DNA from: JAFAZJ01 sp050183765
Lineage (GTDB): Bacteria > Pseudomonadota > Alphaproteobacteria > Reyranellales > Reyranellaceae
Assembly: GCA_050183765.1 (NCBI GenBank)
Contig: JBFXAZ010000007.1
Location: 23,166 to 87,165 of the forward strand
Length of the DNA: 64,000 bases
Direction of reading: 5' to 3'
Positions 9,955 to 19,274 of this stretch are shown piece after piece; position 1 is the first letter of the stretch, and each line of letters starts with the position of its first letter. A program made the position numbers and the translations under genes. Under the pieces are notes generated by a model. The model was given only the letters and a program-made list of their open reading frames with translations. It was not told the origin of the DNA and did not search any database.

Positions 9955-10947
9955 ATGAACGTCGCACGCGTTGGTGTCTTCGCCATCGCCCTGCTTGTCG
10001 CCGGTGTGATGGTCTTCTTCGGCCGTCATTGGCTGGGCTTCGCCTCCCAGCAGCAGCAACCGCAGGTCACCGCGCCCAGCGGTCCGACCCAGCGCCTGGC
10101 CAAGCCGTCGCTGACGCAGGCGCCCCAGCCGGCGCCGGCGCTGCAGGTCCTGGTGGCGCGCACCGACATCCGTACCGGCCAGATCGTCAAGCCCGACGAC
10201 ATGCGCTGGCAGGCGTGGCCCGACGGCACGATCTCGCCGACGTACATCATCGAAGGGCGCCGCCCGCTGTCCGACTTCGTGGGCGCCGTGTCGCGCGCGC
10301 CGATCTCCGCCGGCGAGCCGATCACCGAGGGGCGCGTCGTGCTGTCCGGCACCCGCGGCTTCATGGCCGCCGTGCTGCAGCCCGGCATGCGCGCCGTGTC
10401 GGTCCAGGTCACGCCGACCTCGGGCGTCTCCGGCTTCATCTTCGCAGGCGATCGGGTCGATCTGATCCTCACCCACGTCTACGAGAAGGACGCGGTGAAG
10501 GAGCGCCAGGCGAGCGAAACCGTGCTGCGCGACATCCGCGTCATCGCCATGGACCAGCGCCTCGACGTGCGCCCCGGCGAGCCGCCGCAGATCGCCAAGA
10601 CGGCCACGCTCGAAGTCACGCCCAAGCAGGTCGAGATCATCGCGGTTGCCGCCGAGATGGGAAAGCTCTCCCTTTCCCTGCGCAGCCTGCAGGAGCAGAC
10701 CGACCCCGATGGCGGCTCGGTGGCCCGCGCCCCCGACAGCGAGCCCAGCTACACCCGCGACAGCAGCGTCAGCCATCTGCTGAGCGGCCCGGTCGCGCCA
10801 GCATCCGCGCCGGCCGGCGGCGGCGGCGGTGGGTCGGGCGCCACGATCACCATTCTCCGCGGAACAGCCGCGGTGACCGCAAGACCCCAGGCCGGACCGT
10901 CTCCGGCGCCGGCGGCCGGCGCGGGCGGTGGAGGACAACACCAATGA
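9955..10947 (+). CDS. cpaB: Flp pilus assembly protein CpaB/RcpC
   Basis: A 330-residue periplasmic protein anchored by an N-terminal helix (VGVFAIALLVAGVMVFFG). The SAF domain follows at about residues 60-130 (LQVLVARTDIRTGQIVKPDDMRWQAWP), then the RcpC-type beta-clip region (AVLQPGMRAVSVQVTPTSGVSGFIFAGDRVDLIL). It ends in a Gly/Pro/Ala-rich tail. CpaB is thought to gate or stabilise the secretin and bind peptidoglycan. Its stop codon overlaps the start of cpaC (ATGA), indicating translational coupling. Confidence 0.93.
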   Translation: MNVARVGVFAIALLVAGVMVFFGRHWLGFASQQQQPQVTAPSGPTQRLAKPSLTQAPQPAPALQVLVARTDIRTGQIVKPDDMRWQAWPDGTISPTYIIEGRRPLSDFVGAVSRAPISAGEPITEGRVVLSGTRGFMAAVLQPGMRAVSVQVTPTSGVSGFIFAGDRVDLILTHVYEKDAVKERQASETVLRDIRVIAMDQRLDVRPGEPPQIAKTATLEVTPKQVEIIAVAAEMGKLSLSLRSLQEQTDPDGGSVARAPDSEPSYTRDSSVSHLLSGPVAPASAPAGGGGGGSGATITILRGTAAVTARPQAGPSPAPAAGAGGGGQHQ

Positions 10948-13109
10948 TAAGTAGTGCCCCTTCAGGCATCTCTTCCGACAGGTCGCGGCTCCGCCCGCGG
11001 CCTGTCATCTGCCTTCTGTTCGGCATCGCGGCGTTGTGGCCTGCCGCCGAGGCCATCGCGCAATCGGGCGAGCTGACCATCCATCGGCCCGTGAGCGCCG
11101 CCAAGGCGCCGCGCGCCAAGCGCAAGCCCGAGCGCGGTCCGTCGGCGGAGGAGCTCAACCGGCGATTCAACGCCCAGCTCGAGGCCGATCGCGCGCGCAA
11201 GGCTGCCGCGGCCGCACCGGCTGACGAGCCCGGTTTCTTCGAGAAATTGTTCGGGTCGGGTGGCTCGCAGCAGCCGCAGCTTGCCCAGGTCCAGGGGCCG
11301 GCGTCGGCTGCGGACCAGGCCAGTCCGACGAGCGCCGCGCCGACGTCGTCCGGGCCGGCCAGCGCCGCGCCGGCATCGGCCAGCCCGGCGCCGGCGTCGC
11401 CGCCACCGCCGCGCGACGAGCCCCGGCCGCGTTTGGCCGACCGCATATTGGGCACGTCGGGCGAACCGACACCCGCCGCGGGTACCGCAGGGAAGACCAG
11501 CCCGTCGCCGTCGAAGGCCCAGGCTGCACCGCCGGCCGCGCCGCCGTCGAAGGCCCAGGCCGCGCCACCCGCCGCTCCGCCGCCCGACCAGCTTGCGCAG
11601 GCGCCCAGCCTGCCGCCGCCGCAGCCGGTGCCGCTGCCGCCACAGCGCATCCCGGGCCAACCGCCCGTCGCGGCGCCGGTCCAACCCCAGCCGGCGCCGG
11701 CCCCCGTGCCGCCGCCGCCGGGCATGACAACGATCCCGGTGCAGGCGCCGGCGGCGCCGCCGCCGCCGGACCGGGCGCAGCGCGATTTCGGTCGTGCCGC
11801 GGTGGTGCCGACCGAGGCGCCGACGATGCAGATCGAGGTCAGCAAGGGCACGATGGTGCGGCTGAAGGGATCGGCGACGACGGTGTTCGTGGCCAACCCC
11901 GACATCGCCGACGTACAGGTGAAGTCGCCGACGCAGATCTACGTCTTCGGCAAGAAGCCGGGCGAGACGTCGCTCTACGCCACCGACGAGAAGGACAACG
12001 TCCTGATCAACACGATCGTGCGCGTCACGCACGAGCATTCGCGCCTGCAGGAGGCGCTGCGGCGCATCGCGCCGGGCTCGCAGCTGCAGTTCACCACCGT
12101 GGGCGACATGATCGTGATCAACGGCACCGCGCGCAACGCCGGCGAGATCCAGGAGGCGCGCCGCATCGCCGGCGCGCATCTGGGCAGTCCCGACCGCGTC
12201 GTGGTGCAGGCCGGTGTCGACGCGCCCAGCCAGGTTCTGCTGCGGGTGCGGGTGATCGAGGCGCAGCGCCAGGCGCTCAAGCGCGTCGGCATCAACTGGG
12301 AGGCGGTGGGCCGCATCGGCTCCTTCGCGCTCGGCCTGGCATCGCCGACCGACATAGCCTTCGACTCGACCAGCGGCGCCTTGCTGCGCCAGGGCTCGCC
12401 CGCGGGCGGCATCCTCAACCTGCGCAACACAGGCGCCAACGGCCGCGACATCAACGCCGTGGTCGACCTGCTGGCGACGGAGAACTTCATCTCCATCCTG
12501 GCCGAGCCGAACCTGGTGGCGCTGAGCGGCGAGACGGCGAGCTTCCTGGCCGGCGGCGAGTTCCCGGTGGTCACCACCTCGGGCGTCAACCAGGTCAGCG
12601 TCAACTACAAGCAGTTCGGCGTCAGCCTGGCGTTCACGCCGACGATCTATGGCGATGGCCGCATCAACCTGAAGGTCCGTCCCGAGGTCAGCCAGCTCAG
12701 CACGCAGGGCCAGGTGGTGCTCAACGGCTTCACCATCCCGGCGCTGACCACGCGGCGGGCCGAGACCACGGTCGAGCTCGGCAGCGGCCAGAGCTTCATG
12801 ATCGGCGGCCTGATCAACAACACCTCGACCCAGGACATCCAGAGACTGCCCGGGCTGGGCGACATCCCGATCCTCGGTGCGCTGTTCCGGTCCGACGCCT
12901 TCCAGCGCAACGAGACGGAGCTGGTGATCCTGGTGACGCCCTACATCGTCAAGCCGTCGACCGGACGCCTGATGGCACCGACCGACGGCATGGTGCCGCC
13001 CAACGATTCCGACCGCTACCTGTACGGCCGGACCTACCGCCAGCAGCCCGCCGGGCCGGGCGGGCCGGCGCGCCGTGTCAGCGCCGTCGGCGGCTTCATG
13101 ATCGAGTAG
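10944..13109 (+). CDS. cpaC: Tad pilus secretin CpaC/RcpA
   Basis: The outer-membrane channel for the Tad pilus. The ATG at 10944 overlaps the cpaB stop and opens a 721-residue protein with a signal-like helix (VICLLFGIAALWPAAEAIAQ). Residues about 100-290 are an unusually long Pro/Ala-rich linker. Then come the pilus N-domain (MQIEVSKGTMVRLKGSATTV, ADVQVKSPTQIYVFGKKPGE), a BON-like segment and the secretin domain (FLAGGEFPVVTTSG, GLGDIPILGALFRSD, ETELVILVTPYIVKP). Typical CpaC proteins are near 500-550 residues; the excess is the linker. Order and coupling with cpaB and cpaD support the call. Confidence 0.94.
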   Translation: MISSAPSGISSDRSRLRPRPVICLLFGIAALWPAAEAIAQSGELTIHRPVSAAKAPRAKRKPERGPSAEELNRRFNAQLEADRARKAAAAAPADEPGFFEKLFGSGGSQQPQLAQVQGPASAADQASPTSAAPTSSGPASAAPASASPAPASPPPPRDEPRPRLADRILGTSGEPTPAAGTAGKTSPSPSKAQAAPPAAPPSKAQAAPPAAPPPDQLAQAPSLPPPQPVPLPPQRIPGQPPVAAPVQPQPAPAPVPPPPGMTTIPVQAPAAPPPPDRAQRDFGRAAVVPTEAPTMQIEVSKGTMVRLKGSATTVFVANPDIADVQVKSPTQIYVFGKKPGETSLYATDEKDNVLINTIVRVTHEHSRLQEALRRIAPGSQLQFTTVGDMIVINGTARNAGEIQEARRIAGAHLGSPDRVVVQAGVDAPSQVLLRVRVIEAQRQALKRVGINWEAVGRIGSFALGLASPTDIAFDSTSGALLRQGSPAGGILNLRNTGANGRDINAVVDLLATENFISILAEPNLVALSGETASFLAGGEFPVVTTSGVNQVSVNYKQFGVSLAFTPTIYGDGRINLKVRPEVSQLSTQGQVVLNGFTIPALTTRRAETTVELGSGQSFMIGGLINNTSTQDIQRLPGLGDIPILGALFRSDAFQRNETELVILVTPYIVKPSTGRLMAPTDGMVPPNDSDRYLYGRTYRQQPAGPGGPARRVSAVGGFMIE

Positions 13110-13132
13110 TGCGTTCGAAGGGGAGAAGAGCG

Positions 13133-13807
13133 ATGTTCATTCGCCTGATGGGGCCGGCCATCCTTGCCGCGATGCTGCTGTCGGCTTGCGACAACTCGGA
13201 GGTGGCGTCCTACAACAAGCCCAAGGAGCCGCGCGCCGACCGCGCCGTGGCTCTCTTGGCGCTGCGCTATTCGCCGAGCCAGACGGTGCCCTCTATCGAC
13301 GATGCGGCGCGGATCGAGGCCCTGGCGCGCGACGCGCGCGAGGCCGGCGAGCCGATCGTGATCGCCGCCGGCGGCTCTGGCAGCTACGCCGATCAGCAGC
13401 GCCTGGCCTATGTGCGCAGCCTCGTTCAGCGCCACGGCGTGGTGATTCAGTCCACCTCGGTGTCGTCGGGCGTAGCCACAGTACCCAATACCATCGTGCT
13501 GCAGCTCGAGCGCTACATCGCGCGCGACCTGAACTGTCCGGACTGGAGCAAATCGCCCGGATATGACGGGCAGAATGTGCCACACAGCAATCTCGGTTGT
13601 GCGACGTCGGTGAACATCCAGACCATGATTGCCAATCCCAAGGATCTCGAGGTCGGACGCGACCCTGGCCCGGCCTCCGGCAAGCTCGGCGCCGACGCGG
13701 TCGACCGCCTGTATCGTGGCGTGCCGAAGGCCCTGTCGGTGATCGGCACAAGCGCCCTGGGCGGCGGCGCCGCCGCGCCCACCGGCGGCGCCACACCGTC
13801 ACCCTGA
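13133..13807 (+). CDS. cpaD: Tad pilus lipoprotein CpaD
   Basis: A 224-residue outer-membrane-associated lipoprotein; the lipobox LLSAC gives the acylated Cys near residue 17. The ATG at 13133 was chosen over an upstream GTG at 13109 because AAGGGGAGAAG precedes it. The core QRLAYVRSLVQRHGVVIQ resembles the OmpA-like half of CpaD, and the Cys-containing segment LNCPDWSKSP ... SNLGCATSVNIQTMIANPKDL is the family hallmark. CpaD works with the secretin CpaC, encoded immediately upstream. Confidence 0.92.
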   Translation: MFIRLMGPAILAAMLLSACDNSEVASYNKPKEPRADRAVALLALRYSPSQTVPSIDDAARIEALARDAREAGEPIVIAAGGSGSYADQQRLAYVRSLVQRHGVVIQSTSVSSGVATVPNTIVLQLERYIARDLNCPDWSKSPGYDGQNVPHSNLGCATSVNIQTMIANPKDLEVGRDPGPASGKLGADAVDRLYRGVPKALSVIGTSALGGGAAAPTGGATPSP

Positions 13808-13828
13808 CGAATCGCGAGACGAAAGACC

Positions 13829-15178
13829 ATGGCAGCTCAGCCAGCGGAACACCTCGACAGCCCGGACGCGGCCCCGCCGATTCCGGAGATCCCCATGCTG
13901 CCGGCCGGCGCCGTGCTGGCGTTCATCCTCGACGAGGAGACCGCCGCCGTCGCCGAGAGCGAGATCGGCATCGAATCGTCCGACCCGATGCCGATGCATC
14001 GGGTCGCCGGCGGCTGCCAGACGGCGTTGTCCGTCTCCGACATGCCGCCGGGGCTCGCGGCGCTGCTGATCGACATCTCCGACACCGAGACGGCTGTCGC
14101 CGACCTCGCCGCCCTGGTCTCGGTGATCCCGCCCGAATGCGCCGTGCTGGCGATCGGCGATGCCAACGACGTCACCCTGTTCCGCGACCTCGTCGGCACC
14201 GGCGTCGCCGACTATCTGGTGCGTCCGCTGCGTCCCGGCGTGTTGCGCAAGGCCCTCGACACGGCCATCGCCACGAAGAAGCGCGAGCGCGAACTGGCCG
14301 AGGCGCGCGCCAAGCTCGAGCAGATCGGCTCGAGCAACATGATGGTCACCGCCGACCCCAGCGTGCCGCCCCGCGTCATCGCGGTGGTCGGCGCGCGTGG
14401 CGGCGTCGGCGCCTCGACGGTCGCCGTCAGCCTCGCCTCGATGATCGCCACGATCAACAAGAGCGAAGTGCTGATCCTCGACCTCGACCTGCACTACGGC
14501 TCGGTGATGCTGTCGCTCGATCTCGATCCGTCGGACGCGCTGCGCGAGGCGCTGCAGAGCCCGGACCGTGTCGACAACCTGTTCATCGAGCAATCGGTGC
14601 AGCGCAAGGGCGAGTTTCTCTGCGCTCTCGGCGCCGAGGATCCGCCGAACACGCCGGTGCCGCTGGAGAAGGGCGTGCTTTCCCAGCTCGTCGCCAAGTT
14701 CCAGCGCAAGTTTAACGTCATCGTGCTCGACGTGCCGCGCGCCGACCCGGTCACGCAGTACCAGGCCTTCGAGTGCGCCACCGATATCGTCGTCGTCGGC
14801 GACCTGACGCTCACCGGCGTGCGCGACGGCATGCGGCTGCTGAACTTCATCGCCGAGAGCGCGCCGCGCGCGACCGTGTACGTCCTCGCCGGCGGCGCCG
14901 CCGATCCGCGCAAGAGCCCGATCCGCATCGCCGATCTCGAGAAGAGCATCAAGCGCAAGGTCGACGGCCAGGTGGCGTACGACGAGAAGGCGCTGTCCAC
15001 CGCCGTCAACGCGGGTCTGCCCGTGCCGGAGGCCATGCCGCGCAGCCCTCTCGTCAAGTCGTTGCAGGCCCTGGTGAAGGAATTCCGCGCGCCGGAGCCC
15101 GCCCAGGGCGCGGCGAAGAAGAAGGGCGAGGGCAAGGGTTTCCTCGGCATGTTCGGCTCGAAGCCGAAAAAGAAATAA
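13829..15178 (+). CDS. cpaE: Tad pilus assembly protein CpaE/TadZ (atypical receiver plus ParA-like)
   Basis: A 449-residue cytoplasmic protein that localises the Tad apparatus to the pole. Residues about 20-145 form an atypical receiver-like domain ending GTGVADYLVRPLRPGVLRKAL. A MinD/ParA-type ATPase domain follows with the deviant P-loop VGARGGVGASTVAV, in which the Walker Lys is replaced by Ala, as in other CpaE proteins. The C terminus is Lys-rich (AKKKGEGKGFLGMFGSKPKKK split by Gly). It lies between cpaD and cpaF, as in Caulobacter. Confidence 0.93.
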   Translation: MAAQPAEHLDSPDAAPPIPEIPMLPAGAVLAFILDEETAAVAESEIGIESSDPMPMHRVAGGCQTALSVSDMPPGLAALLIDISDTETAVADLAALVSVIPPECAVLAIGDANDVTLFRDLVGTGVADYLVRPLRPGVLRKALDTAIATKKRERELAEARAKLEQIGSSNMMVTADPSVPPRVIAVVGARGGVGASTVAVSLASMIATINKSEVLILDLDLHYGSVMLSLDLDPSDALREALQSPDRVDNLFIEQSVQRKGEFLCALGAEDPPNTPVPLEKGVLSQLVAKFQRKFNVIVLDVPRADPVTQYQAFECATDIVVVGDLTLTGVRDGMRLLNFIAESAPRATVYVLAGGAADPRKSPIRIADLEKSIKRKVDGQVAYDEKALSTAVNAGLPVPEAMPRSPLVKSLQALVKEFRAPEPAQGAAKKKGEGKGFLGMFGSKPKKK

Positions 15179-15193
15179 TCGGCGGGTCGTACG

Positions 15194-17203
15194 ATGTTCG
15201 GACGCAGCGGCAGGAATCAGGAGGGGGCCAAGCCCGTGCCCCCGGCAGCCGGCGGACTGGCCGATCGCCTCGACCGGCGCGCGCGCGCCAACGAGGCGAC
15301 CGCAGCCGCCAGCGCCGTGCGCAGCGGCAACGAACGCGCCCAGCGTCTGGCGTCCCTTGCCGACGAGCTTGCCGAGCCGTTGCTCGAACGCGTCGCCACC
15401 GAGCGCGCCGCCGGCCGCTCCCCGGGCGAGGTGGCGCGTACCGCGGGCGAGCTGATCCAGGCGGGCGCGCGCAGCGCCGGTCTGGCGCTGACCGTTCTCG
15501 AGCTGCGCGACATGGTCGGCCGCGCGCTGGCCACGACCGCCGCGCCGGACCCTGAACCGCCGCCGCCGGCGCCCGAACCGCCGCCGCCACCGCCACCGCG
15601 GTTTACCGTACCGGCCCAGCCCGCCGGCGAGGATACGCCGGCGTGGCGTCCGGTTCCGGGCGGCGACGACGAGGGAGCGGCCTGGCGTCCGCTGCCGCCC
15701 GCGGCCAAGAAGCCGGCGCCGCCCGCGCCACCACCGCCCGCACCTGCCGCGCCGCCGGCACCGCCCAAGGCGCCGGTCGCCGCTGCGCCCAGGCCGCCGG
15801 CGCCCAAACCGCCGGCTCCCGCCAGCAAGCCCGCCGCGACCTTCGGCGGCAAGCAGCCGGCGCTGTCGGTCGTGCCGGGCGGCATCGCGCCGCCGACGCC
15901 GCAGACCGCGACCTCGACCCAGTCCGACGTGGTCAAGCTGGGCCGCGTCAAGATCGAGCAGGCCAAGCGCCTGCTGCACCCGCTGGTCATCCGCCGCATG
16001 GACATCGCCGCGGCGGTCGAGCTGCCGCGCGCCGATCTGCAGCACCAGCTCGACGAGATGCTGCGCGACCTGCTCGTCGAATCGCGCCTCCAGCTCAATC
16101 GCGCCGAGCAGACCGAGCTGCTTACGCAGATCCTCGACGACATGCTGGGACTGGGCCCGATCGAGCCGCTGCTGCGCGACGAGACGGTCACCGACATCAT
16201 GGTCAACGGGCCCAAGCAGGTCTACGTCGAGACCAAGGGCAAGCTGCAGCTCACCGATGTCATCTTCGACGACAACGCCCACCTGCTGAACATCTGCAAC
16301 CGCATCGTCAGCAAGGTCGGCCGGCGCGTCGACGAATCGAGCCCGATCTGCGACGCGCGCCTGCTCGACGGCAGCCGCGTCAACATCATCATCCCGCCGC
16401 TGGCGATCGACGGCCCCAGCGTCTCGATCCGAAAGTTCTCCAAGCGCTCGATCGACTTCGACCAGATGGCGGCAAGCGGCAACATGTCGCCGCAGATGGC
16501 CACCGTCCTGCGCATCGCCTCGCGCGTGCGCATGAACATCGTGATCTCCGGCGGCACCGGCTCGGGCAAGACGACGCTGCTCAACGCGCTCTCGGGCATG
16601 ATCGGCCACGACGAGCGCATCGTCACCATCGAGGACGCCGCCGAGCTGAAGCTGCAGCAGCCGCACGTCGTGCGCCTGGAGACCCGGCCGCCCAACCTCG
16701 AGGGCAACGGCGAGATCACCATGCGCGATCTCGTGAAGAACGCGCTGCGTATGCGGCCCGAACGCATCATCCTCGGCGAGGTCCGCGGTCCCGAGGCGGT
16801 CGACCTGCTGCAGGCGATGAACACCGGCCACGACGGCTCGATGGGCACCTTGCACGCCAACCGTCCGCGCGAGGCGGTGACCCGTCTCGAGAACATGATG
16901 GCGATGGCCAACCTCAACCTGCCGGTCAAGGCGCTGCGCACGCAGATCGCCGGCGCGGTCCACATGATCGTGCAGATCCAGCGCATGCGCGACGGCATGC
17001 GGCGCATCACCCACATCACCGAGATCACCGGCATGGAGGGCGAGGTCATCACCACGCAGGACCTCTTCACCTACGAGTTCAAGGGCGAGGGGCCCGACGG
17101 CAAGCTGCTGGGCACGTTCAAGAGCTCGGGCCTGCGTCCGAACTTCCTGGCCAAGGCGGCGTATTACGGTCTCGACCGCGCCGTCATGGAAGCGATGGGC
17201 TGA
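15194..17203 (+). CDS. cpaF: Tad pilus secretion ATPase CpaF/TadA with Pro-rich N-terminal extension
   Basis: The hexameric ATPase that powers pilus assembly; 669 residues against about 450-500 for most CpaF. Residues 1-240 are extra: an Ala/Arg-rich helical part (1-115), then a Pro/Ala-rich linker (about 115-235). The conserved part starts near VVKLGRVKIEQAKRLL. It has the N1 domain, EPLLRDETVTDIMVNGPKQ, Walker A GGTGSGKTTLLN near residue 452, the Asp-box region TIEDAAELKLQQPHVVRLE, Walker B RIILGEVRGPEAVDLLQAM and the His box GHDGSMGTLHANRPREA. All catalytic motifs are intact. Confidence 0.95.
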   Translation: MFGRSGRNQEGAKPVPPAAGGLADRLDRRARANEATAAASAVRSGNERAQRLASLADELAEPLLERVATERAAGRSPGEVARTAGELIQAGARSAGLALTVLELRDMVGRALATTAAPDPEPPPPAPEPPPPPPPRFTVPAQPAGEDTPAWRPVPGGDDEGAAWRPLPPAAKKPAPPAPPPPAPAAPPAPPKAPVAAAPRPPAPKPPAPASKPAATFGGKQPALSVVPGGIAPPTPQTATSTQSDVVKLGRVKIEQAKRLLHPLVIRRMDIAAAVELPRADLQHQLDEMLRDLLVESRLQLNRAEQTELLTQILDDMLGLGPIEPLLRDETVTDIMVNGPKQVYVETKGKLQLTDVIFDDNAHLLNICNRIVSKVGRRVDESSPICDARLLDGSRVNIIIPPLAIDGPSVSIRKFSKRSIDFDQMAASGNMSPQMATVLRIASRVRMNIVISGGTGSGKTTLLNALSGMIGHDERIVTIEDAAELKLQQPHVVRLETRPPNLEGNGEITMRDLVKNALRMRPERIILGEVRGPEAVDLLQAMNTGHDGSMGTLHANRPREAVTRLENMMAMANLNLPVKALRTQIAGAVHMIVQIQRMRDGMRRITHITEITGMEGEVITTQDLFTYEFKGEGPDGKLLGTFKSSGLRPNFLAKAAYYGLDRAVMEAMG

Positions 17204-17206
17204 GCC

Positions 17207-18208
17207 ATGGATATCTTCGAAGGCGTTCCGCCCGAGGCCCTGTTCCTCGGCTTCACCATGGTCTTCGGCCTGTGCGTCGCGGTGTGGTACGTGCTCACCG
17301 TCGAGAAGCAGCGCCGCCTGCAGCGCGAGCGCCTCGACGAGGTGCGCGAGCGGCTGTGGGGCCAGGCGGCGCGCAACGTCAAGCAGGCGCGCCAGGCGCT
17401 GCGCAAGTCGGACGCCGACCGCAAGATGACCGACAAGATGGTCATGCGCTGGCTGCCCAATCCGGCCGCCCTGCAGGACCGGCTCGAGCGCACCGGCGTC
17501 AACATCAGCGTCGGCGACTATGTCCTGATCTGTGCCGGCCTGGGCGGCCTGGTCGCGGTGATCATGCTGCTGGTGGTCGGCCTCGCGCTGCCGATCGGCC
17601 TGCTCGCCGGCGCCGTGATCGGCCTTGGCCTGCCGCACATGTGGGTCGGCCGCAAGGTCAACAAGCGCGTCGACCAGTTCAACGCCATCTTCCCCGATGC
17701 GCTCGACCTGATGGTGCGCGCGCTGCGCTCGGGCATCCCCATCCAGGAGGCGATCGCCAACGCCTCGAACGAGATGGGCGAGCCGGTGGGCGGCATCTTC
17801 CGGCGCGTGCAGCACGAGATGCGCGTGGGCGTGCCGCTCGAGGACGCCTTCTGGCGCGTGGCCGAATCGATCAAGGTGCCGGAGTTCAACTTCCTGATCA
17901 TCGCCATGTCGATCCAGCGCGAGACCGGCGGCAACCTCGCCGAGACGCTGGGCAATCTCTCGACCCTGCTGCGCGACCGCCGGCAGATGAAGCTGAAGAT
18001 CAAGGCGTTCAGCTCGGAGGCGCGGGCCACGGCCATGATCATGGGATCGCTGCCGTTCGTTCTCGGCATCGTGCTCTTCCTGCTGAACCCGGACTACATG
18101 TCGACGATGTTCAACGATCCGCGCGGCCTGACGATGCTGGGCATCGCCGGCGCCAGCATGAGCATGGGCATCTTCATCATCAAGCGCATGGCCTCCTTCG
18201 AGATCTGA
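17207..18208 (+). CDS. tadB: Tad pilus inner-membrane platform protein TadB
   Basis: A 333-residue type II secretion F-domain protein, half of the membrane platform driven by CpaF. An N-terminal helix (LFLGFTMVFGLCVAVWYVLTV) precedes a charged coiled segment. Further helices lie at 104-145, and the T2SSF core contains FPDALDLMVRALRSGIPIQ and QRETGGNLAETLGNLSTLLRDR, with C-terminal helices last. It starts three bases after cpaF and is followed by tadC, its usual partner. Confidence 0.94.
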   Translation: MDIFEGVPPEALFLGFTMVFGLCVAVWYVLTVEKQRRLQRERLDEVRERLWGQAARNVKQARQALRKSDADRKMTDKMVMRWLPNPAALQDRLERTGVNISVGDYVLICAGLGGLVAVIMLLVVGLALPIGLLAGAVIGLGLPHMWVGRKVNKRVDQFNAIFPDALDLMVRALRSGIPIQEAIANASNEMGEPVGGIFRRVQHEMRVGVPLEDAFWRVAESIKVPEFNFLIIAMSIQRETGGNLAETLGNLSTLLRDRRQMKLKIKAFSSEARATAMIMGSLPFVLGIVLFLLNPDYMSTMFNDPRGLTMLGIAGASMSMGIFIIKRMASFEI

Positions 18209-18217
18209 GGCGGCACG

Positions 18218-19189
18218 GTGAACACCATCTTCCCAGGCGGCTTCACGGGCGAGGAACTGATCCTCGCGGGCGTCGGTTTCGCCGCCGTGATCGTCATGTA
18301 CGTGGTCTGGAACGCGCTGCTCCTGCCGGAGGATTTCTCCGGCCGGCTCAAGGCGCTGCAGTCCCGCCGCAGCCGGCTGAAGAGCGACGCGACCACGACC
18401 AGCCGCCGCAGGGGCGAGCGCCGGCTCCTCACGGTCGGCACCATGCGCAGCGTGCTGGGCAAGTTCGACAGCCTCAAGGGCAACGGCGCCGACGACGTCC
18501 GCGCGAAGCTGCAGCAGGCGGGCTTCCGCAGTCCCGATTCGGTGATCGTCTATCAGTTCATGCGGCTGTGCCTGCCGTTCGTCTTCGGCTTCATCATGGT
18601 GATGGTCGTTTACGTGCTGCAGATCTTCCCGTTCCCGGAGTTCCTGCAGCCGGTGCTGTGCTTCGGCGCCACGCTGCTCGGCTTCAAGGGGCCCGAGATC
18701 TACGTGCGCAATACCGCCATCAAGCGCACCCAGGTCATCGCCAAGGCGCTGCCCGACGGTCTCGACCTGCTGACCATCTGCGTCGAGGCCGGCCTCAGCC
18801 TGGACATGGCGCTGACCCGCGTGTCGAAGGAGCTGCAGGGCCTCTCGGCCGAGCTGTCCTACGAGCTGCAGATGACGGCGATCGAGCTTACCTTCCTGCC
18901 CGATCGTCAGGCCGCCTTCGAGAACCTCGCCACCCGCAACGACATCCCCGGCGTGCGCGCCCTGGTCAACGCCTTCCGCCAGACCGAGAAGTTCGGCACG
19001 CCGCTCGCCCAGTCGCTGCGCGTCCTGTCGGCCGAGTTCCGCAACGAGCGCATGATGAAGGCCGAGGAGAAGGGTGCCCGCCTGCCGGCGATGATGACGG
19101 TGCCGATGATGATTTTCATCCTCCCGACCCTGTTCATCATCATCATGGGCCCCGGCATCATCAGCATCATCGACACGGTGATGAACTGA
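18218..19189 (+). CDS. tadC: Tad pilus inner-membrane platform protein TadC
   Basis: A second F-domain platform protein, 323 residues, with GTG as the start at 18218 nine bases after tadB. It has an N-terminal helix, then paired central helices (LCLPFVFGFIMVMVVYVLQIF). The T2SSF core has LPDGLDLLTICVEAGLSLDMA and RQTEKFGTPLAQSLRVLSAEFR, and the protein closes with a C-terminal helix rich in Ile/Met. TadB and TadC together form the inner-membrane assembly base. This is the last gene of the main cpa run before a promoter-containing gap. Confidence 0.94.
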   Translation: MNTIFPGGFTGEELILAGVGFAAVIVMYVVWNALLLPEDFSGRLKALQSRRSRLKSDATTTSRRRGERRLLTVGTMRSVLGKFDSLKGNGADDVRAKLQQAGFRSPDSVIVYQFMRLCLPFVFGFIMVMVVYVLQIFPFPEFLQPVLCFGATLLGFKGPEIYVRNTAIKRTQVIAKALPDGLDLLTICVEAGLSLDMALTRVSKELQGLSAELSYELQMTAIELTFLPDRQAAFENLATRNDIPGVRALVNAFRQTEKFGTPLAQSLRVLSAEFRNERMMKAEEKGARLPAMMTVPMMIFILPTLFIIIMGPGIISIIDTVMN

Positions 19190-19203
19190 TCCGCCGCGGC
19201 GCC

Positions 19204-19220
19204 ATGGACAAATTGTCCAT
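19204..19220. promoter_or_regulatory. 17-base perfect palindrome, candidate operator
   Basis: ATGGACAAATTGTCCAT reads the same on both strands around the central A. It lies 27 bases upstream of the -35 box of the tadE promoter, a position suiting an activator or repressor dimer. No cognate regulator is encoded nearby. Confidence 0.45.
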
Positions 19221-19246
19221 AACGGTCAGTTTACTATAGCTGAGTG

Positions 19247-19274
19247 TTGACTCTGATCTTTTAACACATAGAAT
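19247..19274 (+). promoter_or_regulatory. Probable sigma70-type promoter for the tadE-like genes
   Basis: TTGACT at 19247-19252 and TAGAAT at 19269-19274 are separated by 16 bases; each hexamer matches the consensus at five of six positions. Transcription would start near 19281, about 140 bases before the ATG of the first tadE-like gene, making the pseudopilin genes a separate unit from the cpa operon. Confidence 0.65.

Noticed and set aside
13799..17815. A very long open frame on the minus strand opposite cpaE-cpaF-tadB
   Set aside because: Its sequence is Arg/Leu/His-rich with no family features and mirrors three well-supported pilus genes on the other strand; it is a GC-bias shadow.
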